Origin: Candidatus Sulfotelmatobacter sp.
GTDB lineage: Bacteria; Acidobacteriota; Terriglobia; Terriglobales; Acidobacteriaceae
DNA length: 64,000 nucleotides
Direction of reading: 5' to 3'
Assembly (NCBI GenBank): GCA_025462865.1
Contig: JAOAPI010000177.1
Coordinates: 1-64,000, forward strand
The notes under the pieces were generated by a model. That model did not search any database and was not told where the DNA came from. It worked only from the letters and a program-made list of their open reading frames with translations. How positions within the stretch are numbered: position 1 is the stretch's first letter; the number at the start of each line of letters is the position of its first letter. Position numbers and translations under genes: made by a program. Shown in pieces: positions 52,476 through 61,500 of this stretch.

Positions 52476-53222
52476 ATGCACCTAGGAGCTTTGGATATAG
52501 TACTTGCGATACTCACCTGCCTTTCTCAGCTGATTCTCCTCTTCTTGTTATTCAGGCGCGGTCACTGGACTGGCTTCCCCATGTTCTGTTCGTATATTTT
52601 CTACGCCGCCGTCGCAGAACTGAGCTTCGTCACTGTCGACAAGATATGCAGCCGGCGTACGTACTTTGTCTTCTATTGGGCGGCCCAAGGCATGTACACG
52701 ATACTGGGACTTGCAGCGATGGACGAATCCATCGTCAAGGTTCTACGGTCGCCTTTCGTCTCGACCCAGCGTTTGCGTCGAATCGAACTCGGAACGGTGA
52801 CACTTGTATTTATTTTGGTCGCCTGGTTGTGGATCCAACAGGCGCCCATCCAAGCCAGTTATGTGATGACCGCATTTATTTGCTTTGACTTGGCAGCCGA
52901 CTATATGAGGGCTGCTGTGTTTGGATTCTTCGTTATCGGGGTGGTGTATTGGAGGCCGCAATGGAGCCGATACGCCGTTGGAATTATGCGCGGTTTCGGC
53001 CTTTTCAGCATCGTCGGTTCTCTCGCCGGTCTTATGCGTTCTGTTTTCGGAATAAAAGCAAATGTACTGTTTGCTCACGCACCATCTGTGGCATATATAT
53101 TCGCTTCCTTTATTTGGTTAGCGGCCTTCGTCAGACCGGATCCGCCCGTGGCACCAAAAGCACGAGTAAACCGTGACGAGATAGTAGAAAGGCTAGGCAG
53201 GCTTATGGGGGTACTGAAGTGA
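52476..53222 (+). CDS. Multi-pass membrane protein (about seven helices)
   Basis: A 248-residue protein with hydrophobic segments at about 4-27, 34-55, 66-85, 101-120, 126-150, 155-178 and 191-215. The C-terminus is cytoplasmic and basic. No motif for transport or catalysis. Small conserved membrane proteins of this type are frequent in Acidobacteriota. The stop overlaps the start of the next gene by four bases. Confidence 0.65.
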   Translation: MHLGALDIVLAILTCLSQLILLFLLFRRGHWTGFPMFCSYIFYAAVAELSFVTVDKICSRRTYFVFYWAAQGMYTILGLAAMDESIVKVLRSPFVSTQRLRRIELGTVTLVFILVAWLWIQQAPIQASYVMTAFICFDLAADYMRAAVFGFFVIGVVYWRPQWSRYAVGIMRGFGLFSIVGSLAGLMRSVFGIKANVLFAHAPSVAYIFASFIWLAAFVRPDPPVAPKARVNRDEIVERLGRLMGVLK

Positions 53223-53851
53223 CAAGTATGATGCCAAGTGTTCTGTTGTTGTTCGTGTCTCTGGGTGTTGCAGGCCTGTTCATTGGATTGTTCATTTATC
53301 GTCAATTCCAGTTACGAGAACGCACCATAGACGAGGTGATAATTTTCCTTCGAAAAATAGACTGGGACGAGCTCGCTGAAATCTACAATGTTGGAGCAGA
53401 GGGTTTGGCCGTTATATTCGCGGATAGCGATTATACGTGCTTTCGGCGTAGCCTACGTGTACGAATTCACACTGCCCGCGAGTTTGCCTGGCGAATGTAC
53501 AACAACGCTCGTGTCGTCCAGCAATGGGCGACAACGGAACTCGCCGATGTTGACCTAGAGCTTGACGATAGACGCGAAGAGCAGGCACAGAAAATCCGAC
53601 AAGTAGTAGTTCTTGCCACGGAAGCACGAGCTATCCTGTTCATGCAACTCATCAAACTCACTACATGGACTGTGCTACGGGCCGACCGGTGGCCTCGACA
53701 TTGGATTCCCAGCGTTGCAGGGCTTCGCAAATGGCACGGTCAGCCATCTCTGGATGTTATCGAACTGTACAGTAAGTTGAAAGTCACAGCTGCTGATCTC
53801 GCAAGGCGCTACGGTCAGCAGTTTTACGATGAAGTATTAGGTGCATTCTAA
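53219..53851 (+). CDS. Single-pass membrane protein paired with the preceding gene
   Basis: A 210-residue protein with one N-terminal helix (MPSVLLLFVSLGVAGLFIGL). The rest is cytoplasmic and helical, ending TAADLARRYGQQFYDEVLGAF. GTG 53219 overlaps the preceding stop (GTGA). A pseudogene tail (57973-58077) matches the last ~33 residues, showing that this gene was once present in two copies. Function unknown. Confidence 0.65.
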   Translation: MTSMMPSVLLLFVSLGVAGLFIGLFIYRQFQLRERTIDEVIIFLRKIDWDELAEIYNVGAEGLAVIFADSDYTCFRRSLRVRIHTAREFAWRMYNNARVVQQWATTELADVDLELDDRREEQAQKIRQVVVLATEARAILFMQLIKLTTWTVLRADRWPRHWIPSVAGLRKWHGQPSLDVIELYSKLKVTAADLARRYGQQFYDEVLGAF

Positions 53852-54136
53852 GCCAACCCTCAACTGGCTCGCCAGGACCACGTCGGTCTCCCTCCCGCAT
53901 ATCTCAAAACATCTTTGTCACACCATAATGTCTTCGTGGATTCTAATTAGACTTCATTCGGCCGCAGTGAGCAGAACGAGTGGTATGATTTCCGAGCGAG
54001 TGATATTGCTATTTTGAATTATCTCGGCTAGACTCCCGAACTGTTTCAGTATTCGGTTAGGTTGGATTCTGAGTAGTTGCCTTTTGGAAATAGATTTCGG
54101 AGCCAGCCACAGCTTCTTCAAGGAAGGGAAAGACGA

Positions 54137-54850
54137 ATGATGCACTCGCGATTTGCTTCAGCCCTTCTCTTCTTGCTGTTCGCGTCGCAGGGCTTCGCTC
54201 GGGTCGGCGTCGCAGTTGAGAATGTTCGATTGGAAAAAGATGCAAGAGTCGCTTTTGTCCGATTGATAAATGAATCTACACAGGACATCACGGCGTTGAA
54301 CATGACCGTAGATGTCGTTTTTCAAAATGGAAGCAGGGACCATTTTGAACACACAACTGATTTGTTGCGCCAATTCATGGCTACAGGCAGCGGCGCCATT
54401 CATGCAGGAGATCGTTATGAGGTCAGGCTTGATCTCCATCGCAAAGTTGCAAGTATCACCGCGAAACCAGATGTAGTTGTGTACGCCGATCTCGCCGCGG
54501 ATGTAGACCACAATTCCGACGCCCTGGATCGCATAGTAGCAGAGAGGAAGAGCTCGGCCCTGGCTGCCCATAAGGCGGCAGAGGTCATCAACGAAGCCGC
54601 GGGTAACAGCGTGACACCTGATCCTCGCAGTATGGCACTTCGTCAGTTACGAATCCTGGCCGATCAAGCCAAGAAGACGCCGGATGTGAGCGAAATGGAG
54701 TTGAGGCTGATTATTTCTGATCTGGAGAACCAAGTCCCCTCACGCTCTAAGGATATGTCATCAAGAGATGCCTTGAAGGAATACGCATTGCGAAAGACCA
54801 AAGACGCTGAAACCGAATCGGCGCGCTCTTTGATTAGGAGGGCACAATGA
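54137..54850 (+). CDS. Secreted hypothetical protein
   Basis: A 237-residue protein with a signal peptide MMHSRFASALLFLLFASQGF. Residues ~25-120 look like a beta-sandwich (ALNMTVDVVFQNGSRDHFEH). The C-terminal half is helical (SSALAAHKAAEVINEAAGNS, EYALRKTKDAETESARSLI). AGGAAGG precedes ATG 54137. It lies before the structured RNA candidate at 54903. No family recognised. Confidence 0.6.
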   Translation: MMHSRFASALLFLLFASQGFARVGVAVENVRLEKDARVAFVRLINESTQDITALNMTVDVVFQNGSRDHFEHTTDLLRQFMATGSGAIHAGDRYEVRLDLHRKVASITAKPDVVVYADLAADVDHNSDALDRIVAERKSSALAAHKAAEVINEAAGNSVTPDPRSMALRQLRILADQAKKTPDVSEMELRLIISDLENQVPSRSKDMSSRDALKEYALRKTKDAETESARSLIRRAQ

Positions 54851-54902
54851 AATATAGGCAGAGTCCGCTGGGGTGGATCCTGCTTCTTCATGGATGAAAG
54901 TT

Positions 54903-54990
54903 TCAGGCAAGAAGGAGCCAGTGGGTAGTCACCAGCTTCCGGTGAATGCCGGAGGGCAACGCTGACAAGCTACCCAACCTGATTGCCTGA
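54903..54990 (+). ncRNA. Structured RNA candidate with three nested stems
   Basis: An outer stem pairs TCAGGCAA (54903-54910) with TTGCCTGA (54983-54990), eight pairs. A middle stem pairs TGGGTAG (54922-54928) with CTACCCA (54970-54976), seven pairs. Within it CAGC pairs with GCTG (54933-54936 and 54961-54964), and TCCGG with CCGGA (54938-54942 and 54949-54953). The arrangement is more than chance would give. It does not match a family I can name with confidence; a riboswitch, a group II intron domain I remnant, or an Acidobacteriota-specific motif are options. It sits in a 380-base gene-poor gap. Confidence 0.5.
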
Positions 54991-55232
54991 TGACGAGGGG
55001 CCGGGACTTAAGAGCTAAGCCGGGAAAATTACATTACCAGGTTGCTGGCCATGAGGAATTGACGGAACTTGCGAGGGTCGGTGTTCAAGACGACACTCCG
55101 GCCGTATTGTCGATGATCAAGGGAGTACAAAATGCATTGTTGCGTGCAGACCTTCTCATTGCTGCTGCAAATGGCATTCTGGACAGTCGCAACTCTGCCA
55201 ATTGATAGCGTTATATCGGAGTGCTGAAGTGC

Positions 55233-55565
55233 ATGGAAGACAATAAGCTGATCAAAAAGATTCAGCCCCAATCAATGGATGCTCATGACAAAAAGACGGT
55301 TCGCGAATACCTGTTGGGATATCTGCCTGAAGAGCGGTCCACAACCATTGATGAAAGGCTATTTGTTAGCGAACACTTCTTAGCGATGATCGAGCAAGTG
55401 GAAGACGAAATCATAGACGAATACCTTGAAGAAAGCCTTTCTGCTGCCGATAAGCTGGCGGTGGAAGAACACTTCTTGCAGCCTGCTGAACGGCGGGACA
55501 AGCTGCGATTCGCCGGCATGCTCCGGTCGCAAATTCAACAGAACCCTCCGCGCTCAAGCGACTGA
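55233..55565 (+). CDS. Small anti-sigma-like acidic protein
   Basis: A 110-residue protein from ATG 55233 (a GTG at 55221 is also in frame). Its body follows a pattern common to Acidobacteriota regulatory proteins: VREYLLGYLPEERSTTIDER, LFVSEHFLAMIEQVEDEIID, EYLEESLSAADKLAVEEHFL. This resembles N-terminal zinc-finger/anti-sigma-like domains that lack the cysteines. No membrane helix. It may be a regulator or a truncated receptor protein. Confidence 0.55.
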   Translation: MEDNKLIKKIQPQSMDAHDKKTVREYLLGYLPEERSTTIDERLFVSEHFLAMIEQVEDEIIDEYLEESLSAADKLAVEEHFLQPAERRDKLRFAGMLRSQIQQNPPRSSD

Positions 55566-55581
55566 TCAACATTCTCGATGC

Positions 55582-55902
55582 TTAGAAGAATTCGGAGTGG
55601 CCAAGAACCGTTTCGGATCTGGATATCAGCATGGCTCTGAAATTACCGACAATTCGCTGCGAAAGGCATACATGATGGCTCATGAATTCGCTCACGCAGA
55701 ATACGCTCAGACACCTGGCGCGGAGGGGGTTTTGAAAGAGTTCCACAAGAATGGAGAGTTCCTAGAGGACAAATTCGAGAAGCTTGGAGTTCAACCGGCA
55801 CTAAGAGATCCAGAAATTAAAAAGCTAAATCAGCAGCAAATCGACACCGGGAACCGGCTCGAACACCAAGCCCACGAACGTGCATGGGAGGTCGTGACCA
55901 TA
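55582..55902 (+). pseudogene. Remnant of a HExxH toxin-like domain
   Basis: The frame reads EEFGVAKNRFG, then AYMMAHEFAHAEYAQTPGA and RLEHQAHERAWEVV. HEFAH is a zincin motif and the layout resembles metallopeptidase toxin domains found at the C-terminus of RHS and polymorphic toxins. No start or export signal precedes it; it begins within the end of the previous gene. It is fused in frame to the next protein. Probably a displaced toxin tail. Confidence 0.5.
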
Positions 55903-56541
55903 ATGAACCGACTTCTACAGGTTTTATGCGCCTTGTTCACGCTCTGTGCTGCCACTGTTGGACAGACCGCGACGGATGCTTCAGCAGTGCCTTGCGAGAA
56001 GTTGCCGACTATCCGCGAGTTGACGAGTAAAGAGGCGAAGAGGGTTCTCGCGGCTTTCGGATACAATCTTCGCCAACCATATGATTGTACAAAGTTGACT
56101 TCCCGCTGGTACGGCACGAGTATGGTTCTTTTATTCCGTTCTGTGCCAACGCGGCTAGACGACCAAACGAACTTTTCTGTCGTTTTCACTTCTAGCCCAC
56201 ACGAAATCTGGGTTCTGGCCATCGCATCAGGAATGGTCGAATACCCTCGCGTTGAAAGCGACCCGCACAACCTCGCTGCCTTCAACGCACTCCTTGCCGG
56301 ACAGACGGTACCGACAACCGACCCGGAGTGGATTTCTTTGGCACGAAGCTATCTCGCCATCATCGGTCACGAGAAGGCCATGCTCTCACCTCAAATTTCT
56401 TGCGCGGGAGGAGAATGCACGGTGGAGTTGTCTGAGCAACAATCACCACAAGTACTCATTCAATGGGCGCTGAGTTTCGACAAAACTGGGCGCACTGCTC
56501 GGCTGCAGGATGTGTCCAGAGAACTCGGCAAGCGCGAATAG
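55903..56541 (+). CDS. Secreted hypothetical protein
   Basis: A 212-residue protein with a signal peptide from ATG 55903 (MNRLLQVLCALFTLCAATVG). The mature part has PCEKLPTIRELTSKEAKRVL and two C-terminal cysteines in SCAGGECTVEL. It is in frame with the upstream HEFAH fragment, with no stop between, so a longer fused product is possible, but the signal peptide and GGGAGG upstream favour 55903. It might be an immunity protein for the toxin remnant, which is inference. Confidence 0.55.
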   Translation: MNRLLQVLCALFTLCAATVGQTATDASAVPCEKLPTIRELTSKEAKRVLAAFGYNLRQPYDCTKLTSRWYGTSMVLLFRSVPTRLDDQTNFSVVFTSSPHEIWVLAIASGMVEYPRVESDPHNLAAFNALLAGQTVPTTDPEWISLARSYLAIIGHEKAMLSPQISCAGGECTVELSEQQSPQVLIQWALSFDKTGRTARLQDVSRELGKRE

Positions 56542-56626
56542 CCGTATGATGCGGACCGCTTACGTAAGCTTTCATTGGTGAACCATGGAACGCTGTTAAG
56601 CCGCATCATCAATGCGCAAAATGCAT

Positions 56627-56857
56627 CTACGTATCCCGGGTTAGAATGTACACAGATACACCGAGCTGTTCGGCGATGTGCAAAACAGTGGCAACGGTAA
56701 TGTCTCTCTCGCCGCATTCTATTAGGCCCATCTCAACACTGCTAATTTCGCAACGCTGGGCCAGATCCTTCTGCGTAATCTTCTGTGCTTCTCGCTCGCT
56801 TCGAATGTTCATTCCCACTATGCGCTGTGCGCGCCGAACTGCTTCATCGTTACTCAT
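56627..56857 (-). CDS. XRE-family transcriptional regulator
   Basis: A 76-residue regulator with a Cro/C1-type helix-turn-helix: IVGMNIRSEREAQKITQKDL, AQRCEISSVEMGLIECGERD, TVATVLHIAEQLGVSVYILT. ATG 56857 is preferred to GTG 56887. It lies ~100 bases after the stop of the zinc-finger gene. The pair mirrors 48395-49116, in reversed order. Confidence 0.78.
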   Translation of the reverse strand: MSNDEAVRRAQRIVGMNIRSEREAQKITQKDLAQRCEISSVEMGLIECGERDITVATVLHIAEQLGVSVYILTRDT

Positions 56858-56960
56858 TGACTTGTTCCGGTTTCGTTTGTATGCCACTAGTTTTTTTGTG
56901 CATGGTCCAAAGTCTTGGTTCGCTCTTCTTGTGGTGCCCTTTCCCCTTGAGTTGGCGACC

Positions 56961-57662
56961 TCACTCCGAGCGGTCTATTTCGGATTTTGGAATCGTTTCG
57001 GCGTGAATACAAGCAAGGCGAAAAAGAGTATCGCTCCGGTCGTTCTTAGCCGACACAATACCGATACCGTCTTTTCCAACTTCGATTTCAAACGATATTC
57101 GACTCTTTCGGGCAGGCGTGGGCATTCTTCCGTCAATCACTCGAAAGACGTCACCAGAACAACGTACGTAACAAATGATTGGGGCGGAGTTCGGCTTTTT
57201 TATCGTGCAGCGTGGACCTACCGGAATGGTCTCCAGGCGAATATGATTGCGTGGCCCTCGTTCGCGCTTCGCATTTAGCGGGATTGCGGGCGGAGCTTCT
57301 GGTTCTCGATAACTGTATTCCGGGAACAGATCTCGGAAATCAACGATATTGGGCAGATGCAGTGGTCGGTTAAATGTGTGAGGAATCTCTTGAACTTTGG
57401 AGCGGAATCGCAGAACAGTGTAGCGGAAGAAAGATTGTTGCTGTTCGTCGGTCGCCCCTATAGAGGGATTCTCTTCAAAGGCTGCCCGCAAAGACGTAAC
57501 AAATCGAGAGAGCATCTGCACGTCTTCTGCACACGATATGCACTCAAAAATATGGGCCTCGATTGCGTCACGTTGTTCGGAAGACAGCTCATCAAGGATG
57601 TAACCTTCAAGTGCGTAGGTTTGTATGGCTGTTTGATGGTCCATGTCATTGCCCCGGTCCAT
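56961..57662 (-). CDS. Intact zinc-finger regulatory protein, paralogue of the split gene
   Basis: A 233-residue protein. N-terminal residues ~7-60 hold MDHQTAIQTYALEGYILDEL and the zinc motif HIFECISC. Residues ~125-215 form a second domain: FRDLFPEYSYREPEAPPAIP, RGPRNHIRLETIPVGPRCTI, GRMPTPARKSRISFEIEVGK, IVSA. Both halves occur as separate frames at 47738-48838. It probably binds a sigma factor or another regulator. It is followed by an XRE gene, and a minus-strand terminator lies upstream at 57821-57850. Confidence 0.68.
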   Translation of the reverse strand: MDRGNDMDHQTAIQTYALEGYILDELSSEQRDAIEAHIFECISCAEDVQMLSRFVTSLRAAFEENPSIGATDEQQQSFFRYTVLRFRSKVQEIPHTFNRPLHLPNIVDFRDLFPEYSYREPEAPPAIPLNAKRERGPRNHIRLETIPVGPRCTIKKPNSAPIICYVRCSGDVFRVIDGRMPTPARKSRISFEIEVGKDGIGIVSAKNDRSDTLFRLACIHAETIPKSEIDRSE

Positions 57663-57820
57663 CGCCCGGCTGGAAGATGTAGCCTGCTGGTTTTGACTTT
57701 CGAGATTGCATCATGCCGCTTTTGAGAGTGTCGATATCCAGTAGCGAGAGACTTCGTCCTTGATGAATTCTGGAGAAACCTCAGCGATCATCACCACTGA
57801 CCCCCACTCTGCTCGATTCT

Positions 57821-57850
57821 TTAAAAAAGGGACCGCTGAAGAACGGTCCC
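57821..57850 (-). terminator. Rho-independent terminator-like hairpin (module copy 2)
   Basis: GGGACCG (57829-57835) pairs with CGGTCCC (57844-57850) with an eight-base loop. Read on the minus strand it is followed by TTTTTT, giving a classic terminator. No minus-strand gene is seen upstream to be terminated, which suggests it is left from rearrangement. It corresponds to the hairpin at 50764-50789. Confidence 0.55.
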
Positions 57851-57910
57851 AAGAAGAGCCAAGGTTTCAGTTGTCAGCTTTGTCACGAATCAAAATGGCC
57901 CGGTATTTCG

Positions 57911-57965
57911 GAACCATATGGTCTGATATACTAACACCTGTTTCAGTTAGCTCATAGCTAATTTT
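57911..57965 (+). repeat. Duplicated promoter/operator element, copy 2
   Basis: The second copy of 50833-50886. It has the perfect palindrome ACCATATGGT (57913-57922), the extended -10 TGATATACT (57924-57932), and the inverted repeat TTAGCT-CAT-AGCTAA (57947-57961), which is more complete than in copy 1. It now drives only the gene fragment that follows. Confidence 0.7.
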
Positions 57966-57972
57966 GCTTGAA

Positions 57973-58077
57973 GGTTGGGATCTCATCGCATTGTATGACT
58001 CTCTCCGGAAAGCGTCCGCCGACCTTGCCGGTAGGTATGGTCAGAAATTTTACGATGAAGTGATCGCTGCTTTCTGA
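57973..58077 (+). pseudogene. Truncated copy of the 53219-53851 gene (3' end only)
   Basis: The frame ends WDLIALYDSLRKASADLAGR then YGQKFYDEVIAAF and TGA. It matches the last ~33 residues of the 53219-53851 product (ADLARRYGQQFYDEVLGAF). There is no start codon or membrane segment. It follows copy 2 of the promoter element directly, so the promoter and this tail were joined by a deletion of about 3 kb. Confidence 0.7.
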
Positions 58078-58599
58078 CTTTTCGCACCATTCTGTACTGC
58101 TAGGCCTCCTTCCTTCGAAATGTCACTCCATCATGTCATTAGCACTCGCTAATTGTGTACGTTTCGAGCCGAATCACTCGGTATGATTTCAGACCGAATG
58201 TTCTTGCAAAACAAAATCGGCTTCGGTAGACTTCCTGCCAATGGTTGAGTCGACATATGAGATGAAATGAAGACAAATATTACAGGCAACTCAACCGACG
58301 TTGCACGCAGCGGTGTCAAATTGAACTAGGAGCGAACTCTGTTGCGAGGAAGTAAACAACCGATACGCCACCAATGCAACGCTGTTCGGCTTTGTAACGG
58401 AAACAAAAAACCAACCCGCCATTTGGCGGCTTACACCTATCCTTATTTCTCACTTCTTTCGGAGTGACCCCTAATCGGTACGATGACACATTTGCAGAGC
58501 GATGCGTTCGGAGTCTCCCCCCGGCTCTGTCTCTGCTGATCTCGTTCACGATTAGATAGGCCCCGGGTCCCCAGCAGTCACAAAAATGTGGAGGTAAGC
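58078..58599. promoter_or_regulatory. Gene-free region before the large surface protein
   Basis: 522 bases without a convincing gene. The start (to ~58210) weakly resembles the region downstream of the 53219-53851 gene, sharing GGTATGATTT-type words, which fits the module duplication. The end has GGAGG before ATG 58600. No clear promoter was found. Confidence 0.35.
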
Positions 58600-61500
58600 A
58601 TGCGTAACTTTCCAGAGTTCGTTGCAGCCTTTTGTGCAGGTACTCGCATCGGCGTAAGACAGTTTTGGGTGCGCATTGGTCTCTTCTTATTGGTCTCATC
58701 CCTCACCTCTCTTTTCATTGCAGCGCCGGAGCCTGTATGGACGGCACATGCAACTACAATCGCGACGACCGGATCTCTCCAGTACTTACAAGCCCCCCAG
58801 GCGTTGCCGGCTACCCATAATGGTCCCGCGACCGTGACACAGGTACTCGATTCAGGAGGGGCGCAGCCAGTTTCCCTTGGGCAGAGCGACTTTGATGGCG
58901 ATGGAGTTCAAGATCTGGCAATCGGATATGCCGTACCAGGCGGACGCGGCATAATTGGCGTACGGAAGGGGAATTTGGATGCCTTCGCGCCTCAGACTCA
59001 TCTTTCATGGCAGGCCATTGCACAAGGCCAATTTCCATCTCCATTTTCGGGCACCGAAACGGCGTTCTCGATTCCGCAATCGCCCGACTTCCTTGGCGTA
59101 GGTCGGTTCGCTGGTACAGACCACGACGATCTAGTTGCAGCCGCCCGCGGAAGCAGTACCGTGTATCTGCTTCCAGGCGATGGCCAGCTTCAGTTTTCTG
59201 CGCCACGGCAGTTTCCAATTTCGGGAGTTGTGACTTTTTTAGCTGCGGGTCGCTTTGGGTCACAAGGTCGGTATGGTTCTCTGCTCGTGGGCACAACCTC
59301 TGGTCAGCAAAACTCCCTTTTAGTTTTCCACGGATCAGCGACGGGCCTATCCCTCTCTGCAAGTTACCCACTGCCGGCGCCGGCAACGGCTATTACGTTC
59401 GGGGATTTGGACGGAGATCTTCTCTCCGACGCAGTCATTATTTCTGGCGGGCAGCTATTGATTCTGCATTCCGCTCCAAACGCAACCCCTAAGTTGGAAA
59501 CGCTGTCGCTTCCCATTAATGCTCAAGCAATCATTGTTGGTTCGTTTGTACATGATCGCCTTTGGCGCCAGCAGATGGCCGTACTTGGAGCAGATGGAAG
59601 TATTTCTATCGTTGCCCATGGCGGATTCGATCCTCGCGGATGGAGCCGGGCCGAGACACTCGCGATGTGGAATGCGCGAGTGCACCGTCTTCCGAACCCA
59701 TATGGCCGCTCGACAGCTCCGACTTATGACGGATGGCGGATCATCGAGACATTTTCAGCCGTCGCTCCTTTTGTGAACAATACGCCGCTTCTATATTCGG
59801 GCCGCATCTCCGCGCAAGGAGCGGAAGATGTGATGGTCATGGACGGCGACACCAATCAGATGGCGTTGATTTCACACGCCAGTGTGCCTGCGGCGGCTAC
59901 TACATTCGTTCCTGGACAGGTTTCGACCCGACCATATTTGAGTGTGCCAGTAGGTGGGCTATCAGCGAGAGTAAATATTGACGCGCGCCCTGGCATGATC
60001 GTACTCAATCGAGGACAGGCGGTTGTATCGGCAATGATGCCGTTGCCGGATCCCACCTTCGTGGTGAACACTTCGAACGACACCGTTGACGTTCATCCGG
60101 GCGATGGCGTGTGTGCAGATGTAAACGGCCAATGCAGCCTTCGCGCCGCAGTCATGGAGGCAAACGCCAACATGAATGCGTCAGATCCCACAAGCCCAGC
60201 GAATACTCAGGACACCATCATGGTTCCCGCCGGAACCTACTCGCTCACGATTCCCTATGCCGGCACCTTTGATGCATCGACGGGACATCTGGACATCAAT
60301 GATGGCGTCAATATCGTCGGCGAAGGGCTGGCAAACACGATTATTCAAGCGTCGAACGGTGATCAAGTTTTTTCTATTCTCGACTTGCAACCGGCCATTA
60401 CGCCAGATCCCGGCAACCAAGGTCCCGGCATCACTGTAAGCATCGCTAATTTGGCAATTACTGGCGGACAAGCATCTTCATCCAATTTCTTCAACTTGGG
60501 AGGCGGCGGGATCGTATTTGACGCAGGCCTAGCCGGAACAGGAAGCCTCACTCTCAACTCGGTCGCCCTACACGGTAATTCCTCCACCAGCTTCGGCGGC
60601 GCACTCGCTGTCTCCGATTCCGCTCAAATTCCCGGGAGTACCGTCAGTATTTCGCAAAGCACAATTCAATCCAACGGTGCTTTGATGGCCGGAGGGGGCG
60701 TCGCCACGAGCGGACCTCTGTCGTTCACTCTCGCAAACAGCCAGCTAACGAATAATTCAGCCATCGATGCGAACGGTTCCGACCAGTCACCGCAACAAGG
60801 TGGTGCGCTTTATCTGTTTTCTCTTGTACCTACAACTGCCAAAATTGATGCCAGCACGATCGCTACAAATACCTCTGGTGTCGTGGGTGTGGGACAAGGT
60901 GGCGGCGTTTGGACCAATGAGGCGTTGCTCATCGGAAAGGGAACGATTCTCACTAGCAATAGTTCCGGAGCTGATGGCGGTGGAATATGGATCGGCTTAG
61001 TAAATCCTTCTGACTCTGTGACATTAATGGATTCCAACTTACAACAGAACCGAGCCGCAGGATTCGGAGGGGCAGTTCAGGTTGACCAACAGAACACAGG
61101 TAGCGTCAACCTTGTCTTCAATCGAATTGTAGACAATAGCTCCCCTAATCCTGGAAACGGAGTAAACGTTGTGGCTAATCTCGGCTCTGTAACTGCCGAT
61201 GATAACTGGTGGGGATGTAATCAGGGCCCAAGCGTGGCGTCGGCTGGATGCGACCAAGCATCTGGAATTGTGCCAGCGACCAACATTGCCTTCTCCAACT
61301 CAGCTAATCCGGGGACATTGTTGTTGGGAGGAACTGCACAAGTCACGGCTATGTTTCAAGATAGTAACCCGCTGTTTGCGTCCAATTTTGACGGATTCGT
61401 AGGCTTGCCAGTCGTTTTCCAAAACCCGATAAACGGGACACTATCGAACATCCAAACAACTCTGCAGAGCAATGGAAGCGCGTCCGTTGCATTTACCGCA

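Noticed and set aside
54990-55205. 71-residue frame after the structured RNA
   Set aside because: No clear ribosome site or family, and its start touches the end of the RNA structure.
57760-57957. 65-residue plus-strand frame
   Set aside because: It runs through the terminator hairpin and the duplicated promoter element, so it is very unlikely to be coding.
58316-58699. 127-residue minus-strand frame
   Set aside because: Overlaps the start of the large surface protein and has no coding character.
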